Shown here in pieces: positions 24,648 to 32,960 of a stretch of DNA of 64,000 nt. Position 1 is the first letter of the stretch. Each line of letters starts with the position of its first letter. The notes under the pieces were generated by a model. That model was not told the origin of the DNA, searched no databases, and saw nothing but the letters and a program-made list of their open reading frames with translations. Both the position numbers and the translations under genes were made by a program. The DNA is from Acidobacteriota bacterium (GTDB taxonomy: Bacteria; Acidobacteriota; Terriglobia; 20CM-2-55-15): contig QHWY01000100.1 in assembly GCA_003223875.1 (NCBI GenBank), forward strand, positions 1 through 64,000, given 5' to 3'.

Positions 24648-26321
24648 ATGGCCGCTCCAAATCCGTTTGAACAACTTAAAGCGTTCTTTACGCGCTACAG
24701 CCTTCAACAGAAGCTAGCCCTAACCGGCTCTGCCGCTCTGGTTTTGGTTCTTTTGTGGGCACTGGTTTATTTTGTCAATCGCGTGGAGTATCAAACGCTC
24801 TATGCCGATCTCGATCCGCAGGAAGCCCAAGGCATCGTTCAGAAATTGCAGGAGCTGAAAGTCCCTTACGAACTTGGAACGGACGGACGAACGGTCAAAG
24901 TGGCAGCCGATAAGCTTGCCGAAGTTCGCATCCAACTTGCCAGCCAAGGATTGCCGGAAAGCGGCCGCATCGGCTTTGAGATATTCGACCGGACGAATTT
25001 CGGCCTTACGAATTTCCAGGAACAAGTCAATTACCAACGTGCGCTCGAAGGCGAGCTGGCGCGGAGCATCATGACACTTACCGAAGTTGAGGCGGCGCGC
25101 GTTCACCTTGTGCTCGCAAAGGACTCCCTTTTTCAAAGCTCTGATGAACAAACGAAGGCGTCGGTGATCCTAAAGCTGAAAAATGGACGTTCGTTATCGG
25201 GCTCGGCAGCGCAGGGAATCGTCAATATGGTTGCCAGTGCTGTGAAAGGTCTCACTCCCGAGAAAGTCGTTCTGGTCGACTACCGCGGCAAAATCTTATC
25301 GCGCAACGAAAGCGGTGAAAGCGGCCTTTCGGCGCAGCAATTGGATGGGCGGCAAAAACTGGAAACCGAGCTCGCGGGTAAAATTGTCCAGATCCTGGAA
25401 CCGGCTGTCGGACAGGGCAAGATCCGTCCGCAGGTTTCGATCCTGATGAACTTCCAGCAAGTCGAGGAGACGGTTGAACAGTACGATCCGCAACGCAGTG
25501 TCGTTCGAAGCCAGCAAAAGCAGGAAGAGCGCCTGCCGAAAACAGAAGAAGTCGGCGGTATTCCCGGCCCGCGGAACACTCTAAGCAGCAATCCGGCGGG
25601 CGCGGCTGCGGCGCAAGCAGATCCGGCGCCCGGCAACACTAACGCCGAGTTTCTGAAGCAGAACGAAACGATCAACTATGAAGTGAGCAAAGCTGTCCGC
25701 CATGTGGTCAACCCGGTTGGAAGGATCGAACACGTTTCGGTTGCCGTCGTCATCGATAATCACACAAAAGTTACGACGAGCAGCGACGGCAAAGAACAGA
25801 CGAGCCAGGAGCCGCGCACTCCGGAAGAAATGAAAAAATACCGTGATCTTGTCGCCGCGGCAATTGGCTTCAATCCCGATCGGGGCGATCAGCTCACGGT
25901 CGAGAACATTTCCTTCCAGGGTGAGACTGAACTTATCGAGAAACCCGGATTCCTGGAGAAACAGGGGCCCATGATCATGACCGTGTTGCGGTATCTCATC
26001 ATTCCGGTTGTGTTCATCATTCTGTATCTGTTGTTCCTCCGTCCCCTGCAGAAAACAGTATTCGCGAATTGGGCCGCAGCCCCCACTCCGCGAAGCTTAC
26101 CTTTGTTGCCGGCAAACCTGCAGACGCCGATGACGGTCAAGCAACTCGAGGCACAACTAAGCGGCGCTTCGCCGTATGGGAATGCGGAGCGCGACTTGCC
26201 CCTGCCTACACCGAGCAAGATGGACATGATCCGCAAGCGCGTGGTCGAGCACGCGCAGTCGGATCCGGAAACTGTTGCCCGGCTCGTCCGAGCTTGGCTT
26301 GCCGATGAGAAGAACAGATGA
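24648..26321 (+). CDS. fliF: Flagellar MS-ring protein FliF
   Basis: FliF builds the MS ring in the inner membrane. 557 residues with the first transmembrane helix at about 23-43, the RBM domains (QTLYADLDPQEAQGIV, ELARSIMTLTEVEAARVHL), a Pro/Ala/Gln-rich periplasmic region at about 290-330, a second transmembrane helix at about 440-463 and the C-terminal FliG-binding helices (MDMIRKRVVEHAQSDPETVARL). Complete. It overlaps fliG by 4 bases. Confidence 0.96.
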   Translation: MAAPNPFEQLKAFFTRYSLQQKLALTGSAALVLVLLWALVYFVNRVEYQTLYADLDPQEAQGIVQKLQELKVPYELGTDGRTVKVAADKLAEVRIQLASQGLPESGRIGFEIFDRTNFGLTNFQEQVNYQRALEGELARSIMTLTEVEAARVHLVLAKDSLFQSSDEQTKASVILKLKNGRSLSGSAAQGIVNMVASAVKGLTPEKVVLVDYRGKILSRNESGESGLSAQQLDGRQKLETELAGKIVQILEPAVGQGKIRPQVSILMNFQQVEETVEQYDPQRSVVRSQQKQEERLPKTEEVGGIPGPRNTLSSNPAGAAAAQADPAPGNTNAEFLKQNETINYEVSKAVRHVVNPVGRIEHVSVAVVIDNHTKVTTSSDGKEQTSQEPRTPEEMKKYRDLVAAAIGFNPDRGDQLTVENISFQGETELIEKPGFLEKQGPMIMTVLRYLIIPVVFIILYLLFLRPLQKTVFANWAAAPTPRSLPLLPANLQTPMTVKQLEAQLSGASPYGNAERDLPLPTPSKMDMIRKRVVEHAQSDPETVARLVRAWLADEKNR

Positions 26322-27322
26322 AAAGCGGCGATGTAAAGATGGCCGCAACCCTCTTCGTTTTGATGGGGGAGGAAACGGCGGCCGAAGTCTTACGTTACCT
26401 GAACGAGGCCGAGATCGAAGCGATCTCCAAAGAGATTTCGACCGTCGGACCGATTGCCGCCGAAGACGCCGAAAAATCAGCCGAGGAGCTTTACCAGCTT
26501 CTCGTGGCCAACCGGTTCGTTTCGGAGGGCGGTGTCGAGTACGCCAAGAAAGTTATTCTCCGGACGTTGGGCGCCGGCCCCGCCAGGCGCATCATGGATC
26601 GCTTAACCCAGAGCTACTCCAGGTCAAACGCGTTCGACGCCATCGACCGTCTGAATCCAATGCAGCTTTCGCAGTTCATCCAAAATGAACATCCCCAAAC
26701 GATCGCCCTTATACTCGCGCACCTCACCACCGCCAGCTCCGCGGAACTGCTGGAATCATTGCCTGAAGACATTCAGGCGGACGTCGCTGTCCGAATGGCG
26801 AGCTTGGAAACGATTTCGCCCGAAGTCATTCGAGGGATTTCGGCGGTACTGGAAGAAAAACTGAAGCCCGTGGGTACGTATGCGCAGCAGGCTTACGGGG
26901 GCATTCGCGCGGTTGCTGAGCTTCTCAATCGCATTGACCGCCGGAAAAGCCGGGCCGTTCTCGAAAAGATGGATAGCAGCAAACCGGACGTGGCGAATTC
27001 GATTCGCGAATTGATGTTCGTATTCGAGGACATCGCCACACTCGACGATGCCGCCATTCGTGAAATTTTGCAACGCGTGGACAAAAAGACGATCGCGACT
27101 GCGCTGAAAGGCGGCACCGAACAACAGCAACAACAATTCTTCCGTAACATGTCGGGGCGGGGTGTGGAGATGATGAAGGAAGAAATCGAAATCATGGGTC
27201 CGGTGAAGATCAAGGATGTCCATGCCGCCCAGCAACGCATTGTCGAGGTTGTCCGCAAGCTTGAAGAGGAAGGGCGCATCAATCTCGGCGGCCGCGGCAG
27301 TGGTGATGAATATGTCGTCTAG
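26318..27322 (+). CDS. fliG: Flagellar motor switch protein FliG
   Basis: FliG links the MS ring to the C ring and contacts the stator. 334 residues, full length. The middle-domain EHPQ motif is in QNEHPQTIALIL, and the C-terminal torque helix with charged residues is present (MKEEIEIMGPVKIKDVHAAQ). Complete domains suggest selection until recently, although no stator gene (motA/motB) is in the window. Confidence 0.95.
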   Translation: MKSGDVKMAATLFVLMGEETAAEVLRYLNEAEIEAISKEISTVGPIAAEDAEKSAEELYQLLVANRFVSEGGVEYAKKVILRTLGAGPARRIMDRLTQSYSRSNAFDAIDRLNPMQLSQFIQNEHPQTIALILAHLTTASSAELLESLPEDIQADVAVRMASLETISPEVIRGISAVLEEKLKPVGTYAQQAYGGIRAVAELLNRIDRRKSRAVLEKMDSSKPDVANSIRELMFVFEDIATLDDAAIREILQRVDKKTIATALKGGTEQQQQQFFRNMSGRGVEMMKEEIEIMGPVKIKDVHAAQQRIVEVVRKLEEEGRINLGGRGSGDEYVV

Positions 27323-27890
27323 GGTCATTCGCGGCGACGGCCGCGGCCAAAAGCTAACGGTCAGCATGCCTGGACAAGTCAAAGTTCTTGGCGGCTCGCA
27401 TGAACATGTGATGGACGTCGAGAAGCAAGCCTTCGAGCAGGGTTACGCCGAAGGCGAGCGCATCGGCAAAGAGATGGGCGAGAAGATGGTGGAGACAGTT
27501 GTGAAGCGGTATGACAATGCTGTCGCGCAGCTCGCCGAAACACACAAAGCGCTCGCTGAATCGATGGAGGAAGAAATCGTTCGTCTGGCATTGGAGATTT
27601 CGCGGAAAATCGTGCAGCGAGAGCTTGCGATGGATCCCGATATTGTCACTGCGCTGGCTGCCGTTGCGCTCAAGCGGGTATCCAATCACCAGTCGATTAC
27701 GCTTCGAGTCAGCCGGCAGGATTTCGGGCGGATTCGCGTTGCGGTTGCGTCAACAAATCCCGCAGTCAATATTAAAGAGGATGCCTCATTGGAGCGAGGA
27801 GACTTCGTGGTCGATACAGGGCAAACACACCTCGACGGCCGTATTGCGAGTCAAATCGATGCGATCAGTCACGTCCTCTTAGATGACTAG
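27306..27890 (+). CDS. fliH: Flagellar export ATPase regulator FliH
   Basis: FliH holds the FliI ATPase at the export gate and the C ring. About 194 residues starting at the ATG at 27306, inside the fliG end; an ATG at 27312 is also possible. It has the glycine-containing repetitive helix (EKQAFEQGYAEGERIGKEMGE), EEEIVRLALEISRKIVQREL and the C-terminal globular domain SLERGDFVVDTGQTHLDGRI. fliI begins 2 bases after the stop. Confidence 0.92.
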   Translation: MNMSSRVIRGDGRGQKLTVSMPGQVKVLGGSHEHVMDVEKQAFEQGYAEGERIGKEMGEKMVETVVKRYDNAVAQLAETHKALAESMEEEIVRLALEISRKIVQRELAMDPDIVTALAAVALKRVSNHQSITLRVSRQDFGRIRVAVASTNPAVNIKEDASLERGDFVVDTGQTHLDGRIASQIDAISHVLLDD

Positions 27891-27892
27891 GC

Positions 27893-29200
27893 ATGTTAGA
27901 ACTTTCGCGATTTCATAGCCGGCTTCAACACGCAGATCCGATCGCCGAGTTCGGCATCATCGAGAAAATCGTCGGCAACACCATCGAATCACATGGTCCC
28001 AATGTGACGATGGGATGCGTGTGCTGGTTGGAAAATCAGGGCAGGCGAATTCCTGTAGAAGTCGTCGGCTTTACCGACGGAAAAGTGATCGCGATGCCGC
28101 TCGGACAAATTGATGGCGTCAGACAGGGCGATGTTTTGCAAGCCTCGGGCCGTACCGCCAGCATCGGCATAAGTGAACAGCTGCAAGGACGGATCCTCGA
28201 TGGGCTGGGAAGGCCGATCGACGATCGGTCGTTACCTCTCGTGCTAGATCGTCAGGATCTCTATGCCGAGCCCGCAAATCCGTTGTGCCGCGATCCCATT
28301 CGTGAGCCCTTGCAAACTGGCGTTCGCGCCATTGACGGATTGCTTACTTGCGGCCTCGGACAGCGAATCGGAATTTTCGGTGGCAGCGGCGTCGGAAAGA
28401 GCAGCCTGTTGGGAATGATCGCGCGCTACACCAGTGCCGACATCAATGTGATCGCGCTCATCGGCGAGCGCGGACGCGAGGTACGTGAGTTCATTGAAAA
28501 CGACTTGGGTAGAGAAGGGTTGAAGCGTTCCATTGTTATCGCATCCACATCGGATCAACCCGCCCTCGTCAGAATCCGCGCCGCCTTTGCCGCTACGGCT
28601 GCGGCTGAATACTTCCGTGACCGCGGATGTAATGTGATGCTGCTGATGGATTCCATTACGCGGTTCGCCATGGCTCAGCGAGAGGTCGGCCTGGCGGCTG
28701 GAGAGCCACCTTCGTCGAAGGGCTATACGCCCTCCGTGTTTTCATTACTGCCCAAACTGCTCGAGCGATCGGGCAAGTTCGCGAAAGGCAGCATTACAGC
28801 GTTTTATACCGTCCTCGTCGAAGGCGACGACATGAATGATCCGATTGCCGATCACGCGCGGTCCATTCTGGACGGCCACGTCGTGCTCGATCGCGATCTG
28901 GCGACGCGTGGCCATTATCCCTGTATCGACGTGCTGTCCAGCATCAGCCGTCTTATGCCGCACCTCGTAAGCTCGGAATTGAAGAACGCCGCCTACGAGA
29001 TTCGCGACCTGATGGCGACCCACAAGAAATCCGAAGATCTCATCAACATCGGCGCGTATAAGCGTGGTTCAAATCCTCGCATCGATACATCCATCGACAG
29101 AGCGGACGCCATCAGAGCATTTCTAAAACAACGTCCTGAAGAATTCTCACAACTCACCGTTACGCAACAGCAGCTCATCCAATTAGCACACTTGCAATGA
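27893..29200 (+). CDS. fliI: Flagellum-specific ATP synthase FliI
   Basis: Hexameric ATPase that drives substrate unfolding and delivery to the flagellar type III gate. 435 residues with the Walker A motif GGSGVGKSSLLGMI near residue 162, the Walker B strand CNVMLLMDSITRFAMAQRE, and the type III ATPase signature PPSSKGYTPSVFSLLPKL. N-terminal FliH-binding region present. The stop overlaps fliJ by 4 bases. Confidence 0.96.
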   Translation: MLELSRFHSRLQHADPIAEFGIIEKIVGNTIESHGPNVTMGCVCWLENQGRRIPVEVVGFTDGKVIAMPLGQIDGVRQGDVLQASGRTASIGISEQLQGRILDGLGRPIDDRSLPLVLDRQDLYAEPANPLCRDPIREPLQTGVRAIDGLLTCGLGQRIGIFGGSGVGKSSLLGMIARYTSADINVIALIGERGREVREFIENDLGREGLKRSIVIASTSDQPALVRIRAAFAATAAAEYFRDRGCNVMLLMDSITRFAMAQREVGLAAGEPPSSKGYTPSVFSLLPKLLERSGKFAKGSITAFYTVLVEGDDMNDPIADHARSILDGHVVLDRDLATRGHYPCIDVLSSISRLMPHLVSSELKNAAYEIRDLMATHKKSEDLINIGAYKRGSNPRIDTSIDRADAIRAFLKQRPEEFSQLTVTQQQLIQLAHLQ

Positions 29201-29655
29201 AGGATGAGCTGAAAGCCACCCTCAAAAGGCTGGAACGCCTCGCACACATCAAACAGACATACGTGTCTGTAGCAGAAGCTAACGTGAAGAACGCTGAAGG
29301 CGAAGTCCGGCAACTGGAAACAGCCGAAACCAAGATCATCGGGAACATCCAGAACACTCAGGCAGAAATTGCCTATCTGCAGACTGCCACTGGACACGAT
29401 GTACAGAGCGGCGAAAGATATATTCGAGCGCTCGAATTGCAGCGAACCTTGATTCGGCAATCTCTTGAAAAAGCAAACATCCACCTCGAGCAACGCCGTA
29501 AAGAATGGACCGAAGCAATGCGCGAACAGAAGATCATTGAGAAGGTCCAGGAACGCCGATTGCATCAATGGGAACGCCAGGACGACGCGGCCGGTCAGAA
29601 GTCGCAAGACGAGATGTCGGTTGGCCGCTTCGTTCGAACACGGCGAGAGAACTAG
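29197..29655 (+). CDS. fliJ: Flagellar export chaperone FliJ
   Basis: FliJ is the coiled-coil stalk of the FliI hexamer. 152 residues, almost wholly helical and charged (LKRLERLAHIKQTYVSVAEANVKNAE in part at the N-terminus). No globular domain. The C-terminal 30 residues are less conserved. Normally fliK, flgD and flgE follow; here only the flgE tail is found, 13 bases downstream. Confidence 0.88.
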   Translation: MKDELKATLKRLERLAHIKQTYVSVAEANVKNAEGEVRQLETAETKIIGNIQNTQAEIAYLQTATGHDVQSGERYIRALELQRTLIRQSLEKANIHLEQRRKEWTEAMREQKIIEKVQERRLHQWERQDDAAGQKSQDEMSVGRFVRTRREN

Positions 29656-29668
29656 ATACCGAGGTTAG

Positions 29669-29752
29669 TTCCAGCGTGGATACCAGGCATACGCCAAAAT
29701 CATTACGGCGACGGATCAGATCATGCAAGAAACAATGAACCTCAAACAATAG
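29669..29752 (+). pseudogene. flgE: flgE remnant: last 27 codons only
   Basis: Directly after fliJ, one frame reads FQRGYQAYAKIITATDQIM then QETMNLKQ and TAG. This is the conserved C-terminal helix of the hook protein FlgE (type: QRAYQAN.K.ITT.D.MLQ..IN.K). An in-frame TAG precedes it and no start codon is usable. A normal locus has fliK, flgD and about 400-1000 codons of flgE between fliJ and this point, so several kilobases are missing at one junction near 29656-29668. Confidence 0.8.
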
Positions 29753-29775
29753 CCCGATGCTAGATTGGTCACCTT

Positions 29776-29967
29776 ATGGACGAAGATCGGATCCGAAAGT
29801 GGTTGCACGATTTGAACAATCGCGTCGGAATGGTGCTCGCCAACGCGGAGTTGCTTCAGTTAGAAAACCTTAGCCCCAAGGCGCGCGAACGTACAAAGCT
29901 CATTGAAGAAAAGACGATCGAGATCCGGCAGATCATTCGAGATATCGGCGACCACCTCTTCGAGTAA
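29776..29967 (+). CDS. Orphan histidine-kinase DHp-like protein, 63 residues
   Basis: An ATG opens a 63-codon frame whose product resembles only the dimerisation and phospho-acceptor helix hairpin of a histidine kinase: LHDLNNRVGMVLANAELLQ, then a charged linker and a second helix RTKLIEEKTIEIRQIIRDIGDHL. There is no ATPase domain. It could be a phosphotransfer or kinase-dimer modulator, or a remnant of a larger kinase. It lies between the flgE remnant and fliL in the flagellar operon. Homology is inferred from motif only. Confidence 0.65.
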   Translation: MDEDRIRKWLHDLNNRVGMVLANAELLQLENLSPKARERTKLIEEKTIEIRQIIRDIGDHLFE

Positions 29968-29970
29968 TTG

Positions 29971-30028
29971 GCCACAAAAAAGCACAAGATACACAAAAAT
30001 TTTTGAGTCTTTTGTGCGTTTTTGTGGC
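29971..30028. repeat. Intergenic palindrome, CCACAAAA family, copy 2
   Basis: A 58-bp imperfect hairpin beginning GCCACAAAAAAGCACAAGA and ending GTGCGTTTTTGTGGC, in the same style as the one at 5033-5087. It splits the flagellar operon just before fliL and could act as a terminator or processing site. Confidence 0.75.
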
Positions 30029-30155
30029 TAATCCCTAGTTTCTTCTGGATCGATGTCAAGTCTTTGACGCCCATTCCTCGTAACTCCTTCTTTTTCGTTC
30101 GACTTGAGCGGTACGACGCGTGCTTTTTCAACGGCCGGAAATGAGGAGGCGAACC

Positions 30156-30701
30156 GTGCTCGAAGAAAAAGCCGTTGAAGCAAAAGAACCCCCACCATCG
30201 CCCAAAGGTGGATTCTCCATTGGCAAGATCCTGCTCGTGGTGGTCCTAGCGCTCGTTTCCAGCGCCGGTGGAGGAGTGCTCTCGTTCGTACTGATCAAGC
30301 AGGCGCTTCCCCCCGTGCAGGCTGCTGAGAAGGCTGCTGAGAAATCGGAGAAGGTGGAGCAGGAGAAATTCGCTGAGTTGCTGGAGAAAAGCGCTGTGCT
30401 CCCTCTGGAGCCATTCGTGGTGAATCTTGCCGACACCGATGCAGCGCGGTATCTGCGCATAAAGATCAGTCTCATGGTCGATGACAAGACGAAACTCAAG
30501 GACCTCGCTGAAAACCAGGCGCTCCAATTGAAACTCCGTGATGTGATCCTCGAAAGTCTCACTGCCAAACGTTCGCAGGATTTGATCAACGCGGAAGGCA
30601 AAAACAAGCTTCGTCACGAGCTCCAGGAAAAGGTGGCGGTCTACTTCCGAGCGCCCAAGCTTGTGGATGTGATGTTTACGGAATTCATTATTCAGTTATG
30701 A
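30156..30701 (+). CDS. fliL: Flagellar basal body-associated protein FliL
   Basis: FliL is a single-pass inner-membrane protein near the stator. About 181 residues from the GTG at 30156, chosen for GAGGAGG 7 bases upstream; an ATG at 30141 is in frame. A short cytoplasmic tail is followed by one transmembrane helix (KILLVVVLALVSSAGGGVLS), an Ala/Glu/Lys-rich spacer and the periplasmic domain with LEPFVVNLADTDAARYLRIKI and the C-terminal VMFTEFIIQL. It overlaps the next gene by 4 bases. Confidence 0.92.
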   Translation: MLEEKAVEAKEPPPSPKGGFSIGKILLVVVLALVSSAGGGVLSFVLIKQALPPVQAAEKAAEKSEKVEQEKFAELLEKSAVLPLEPFVVNLADTDAARYLRIKISLMVDDKTKLKDLAENQALQLKLRDVILESLTAKRSQDLINAEGKNKLRHELQEKVAVYFRAPKLVDVMFTEFIIQL

Positions 30702-30994
30702 GCGATACGCAAACTGCATTGACGGCGCGGACCGATGCCATGCTGCGCGAGTTGGCCACCGTTTACGACGTTTCGGTGCACATCACCATCGAGGTCGGAC
30801 GCTTACGTCTTCGAGTTCGGGATCTGATTCGGCTGGCGCCCGGTTCCATCATCGAGCTGAAAAAGCCCGCGGGAGAACCATTCGACATCTGCGTTAACGG
30901 CATACAGGTAGCGCGAGGCGAGGTGATTAACGTCGAACAGTCATCGGGTGTCAGGATTGTCGACATTCCTAAGTCTGGAGGATCGACCTCATGA
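30698..30994 (+). CDS. FliN/FliY-type motor switch protein, first paralogue
   Basis: 98 residues with a SpoA/surface-presentation domain: VSVHITIEVGRLRLRVRD, LAPGSIIELKKPAGEPFDI and VARGEVINVEQSSGVRIVDI. This is the FliN fold of the C-ring base. A second FliN is encoded at 53712-54011 next to fliM, so this copy in the fliL-fliO position may serve the export gate or an alternative ring. Both are intact. Confidence 0.9.
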   Translation: MSDTQTALTARTDAMLRELATVYDVSVHITIEVGRLRLRVRDLIRLAPGSIIELKKPAGEPFDICVNGIQVARGEVINVEQSSGVRIVDIPKSGGSTS

Positions 30995-31227
30995 TCGCGT
31001 TCCAGGTGATCGGATCCCTCATTTTGATCCTGGGCGGCCTTGTGCTCGTCCTCAAACTCCTAAAGAAATATGTGCCCGCGATGGCCGGACCGCGTGATCT
31101 TTCCGTAATCGAGCAGCTCCATCTGGGAGATCGATGCCGCCTCATGGTGGTCAAAATCCGAGGTGAAGAACTGCTCATCGGCGTCACCCGCGATCAGATT
31201 TCGATCCTGGACAAATTAGCACAATGA
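30991..31227 (+). CDS. fliO: Flagellar biosynthesis protein FliO
   Basis: FliO helps assemble the FliP ring. Only 78 residues, at the short end for the family: one transmembrane helix near the N-terminus (VIGSLILILGGLVLVLKLL) and a cytoplasmic domain with LSVIEQLHLGDRCRLMVVKIRGEELLIGVT in part. Placed between fliN and fliP with 4-base overlaps on both sides. Confidence 0.9.
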   Translation: MIAFQVIGSLILILGGLVLVLKLLKKYVPAMAGPRDLSVIEQLHLGDRCRLMVVKIRGEELLIGVTRDQISILDKLAQ

Positions 31228-31943
31228 ATTATTGGATCTTGACCAAACTGCTGGCGGTGTCGCCGCCGGTCGAATCGACGCTGAAGCTGGACATGACAAG
31301 CTCCAATGGCCAGGTTCAAATGACGATGCCGGTGCAGATCATGATCCTGCTGACGCTGCTGACATTTCTGCCGGCGATCATCATCTCGCTTTCATCATTT
31401 ACGCGAATCATCATTGTGTTTCACTTCCTGCGCCAGGCTCTCGGAACTCAGGAAGCTCCATCGAATCAAATTTTGATCGGGCTTGCGTTGTTCCTATCCT
31501 TCTTCATCATGAACCCGACCTTAACCGCGATGTACAACAACGCGTATGAGCCCTGGTCCAAGGGCCAAATCGATCAGGACCAGGCATTGGAGCGAGGATC
31601 CCAGCCGCTCAAGCAGTTCATGTTGAAAAGTACCAGAGAGAAAGATCTGCAACTCTTCATGGATATGGCCGGCGGTCCAAAACCAAAGGGGCCCGATGAT
31701 CTGCCGATGCGCGCGGTCATCCCGGCATTTATGATTTCGGAAATCAAGACCGCTTTTCAAATCGGCTTCGTGTTGTTTCTTCCATTTCTAGTTATCGATA
31801 TGGTCGTGTCTTCGGTACTGCTGTCGATGGGAATGATGCAACTGCCGCCGGTGATGGTATCGCTGCCATTCAAGGTTCTTCTTTTCATTATGGTAGACGG
31901 CTGGGGATTGGTCGTCTCGTCGCTGGTTAAAAGCTATGTCTGA
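31224..31943 (+). CDS. fliP: Flagellar export gate protein FliP
   Basis: FliP forms the core of the type III gate. 239 residues with four transmembrane helices; the signature ITLLTFLP-type segment (LLTLLTFLPAIIISLSSFTR), FHFLRQALGTQ, and the conserved IPAFMISEIKTAFQIGF and MGMMQLPPVMVSLPFK are all present. Start at an ATG overlapping fliO. Complete. Confidence 0.96.
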   Translation: MNYWILTKLLAVSPPVESTLKLDMTSSNGQVQMTMPVQIMILLTLLTFLPAIIISLSSFTRIIIVFHFLRQALGTQEAPSNQILIGLALFLSFFIMNPTLTAMYNNAYEPWSKGQIDQDQALERGSQPLKQFMLKSTREKDLQLFMDMAGGPKPKGPDDLPMRAVIPAFMISEIKTAFQIGFVLFLPFLVIDMVVSSVLLSMGMMQLPPVMVSLPFKVLLFIMVDGWGLVVSSLVKSYV

Positions 31944-32205
31944 AGAAATGATTCTGAGACTTGCGAAACAAACGCTCGAGACGGTGCTCCTCGTGAGTGC
32001 GCCAATGCTCGCGGCCGGGCTGATCGTCGGCGTCATCGTCAGTATCGTTCAGATCATCACCTCGATTCACGATACAGCGCTTGCATTTGTGCCGCGAATT
32101 GTCGTGACCTTCATCGTTTTTCTGATCGTTTTCCCGTGGATGATGACAACGATGGTGTCGTATACCCACTCCCTTCTCTCATCCTTTCAGCCTTACGTGC
32201 GATGA
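31936..32205 (+). CDS. fliQ: Flagellar export gate protein FliQ
   Basis: 89 residues with two transmembrane helices joined by a short loop (VLLVSAPMLAAGLIVGVIVSIVQ in part; IVVTFIVFLIVFPWMM). FliQ packs around FliP and FliR. Overlaps fliP by 8 bases. Full length. Confidence 0.95.
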   Translation: MSEEMILRLAKQTLETVLLVSAPMLAAGLIVGVIVSIVQIITSIHDTALAFVPRIVVTFIVFLIVFPWMMTTMVSYTHSLLSSFQPYVR

Positions 32206-32208
32206 ACG

Positions 32209-32958
32209 ATGCGATTGATATCGCTTTCCATCCCTTACCTGTATCTCCTCCACGTTTTGATCATAAGCGTTCGTGTAGGGGCCACACTCCTGTTCGCGCC
32301 GATCTGGGGGTACCCCGGTTTGCCGCAATATTTCCGAGTCCTGTTGGTATTTGCAGTCGCGGCCGCCATCTCCGTGGTCATTCCGTTTAACGCAGCCGCC
32401 TTGTCGAATCCTGAACTGGTCTTCCCGGTCGAATTGCTCATTGGGCTGCTTTTGACGATGGGCATCCGCATTGCATTTGCCGGTCTGCATATGGGCGGCC
32501 AACTGGTGAGCTATCACCTCGGATTTTCGGCAGTGCAAGCGATCGATCCGCAGACGCAGAACCGCTCGACGCTCATGTCGAACTATTTCACGATGTTCGG
32601 ATACGCCCTCGTTTTGGCAACGAACCAACATCACCTGATTTTCCGCGCGCTGGCCGATAGTTACACCGCTTTTCCGGTCGGCGCTTCCGTAGCATCCAGT
32701 CAATGGTTCGGCGCGTTGATCGAAGCCTCGAAGCAAATCTTCATCATCGGCTGGAAAATCGCCTTGCCGGTGTTCGTAGCCAGCTTCGTTATAGAGATGA
32801 CAATCGGGTTTATCTCGCGCATGCAGCCGCAGATCAACACGATGGTCGTGACCGCTCCGCTCAAAATTTTCGTTGGCATTGTCATCTTGGGCGCTTCGAT
32901 GACGTTTGTGCCGCGCGTCATCGCATCGATGATGGACACCATGGTTTTGAGGAAATAG
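32209..32958 (+). CDS. fliR: Flagellar export gate protein FliR
   Basis: FliR caps the FliP5 ring. 249 residues, about six hydrophobic segments, with LFAPIWGYPGLPQYFRV and FSAVQAIDPQTQNRSTLMSN as family hallmarks, and a C-terminal MTFVPRVIASMMDTMVL. Starts 3 bases after fliQ. Complete. Confidence 0.95.
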   Translation: MRLISLSIPYLYLLHVLIISVRVGATLLFAPIWGYPGLPQYFRVLLVFAVAAAISVVIPFNAAALSNPELVFPVELLIGLLLTMGIRIAFAGLHMGGQLVSYHLGFSAVQAIDPQTQNRSTLMSNYFTMFGYALVLATNQHHLIFRALADSYTAFPVGASVASSQWFGALIEASKQIFIIGWKIALPVFVASFVIEMTIGFISRMQPQINTMVVTAPLKIFVGIVILGASMTFVPRVIASMMDTMVLRK

Positions 32959-32960
32959 GC

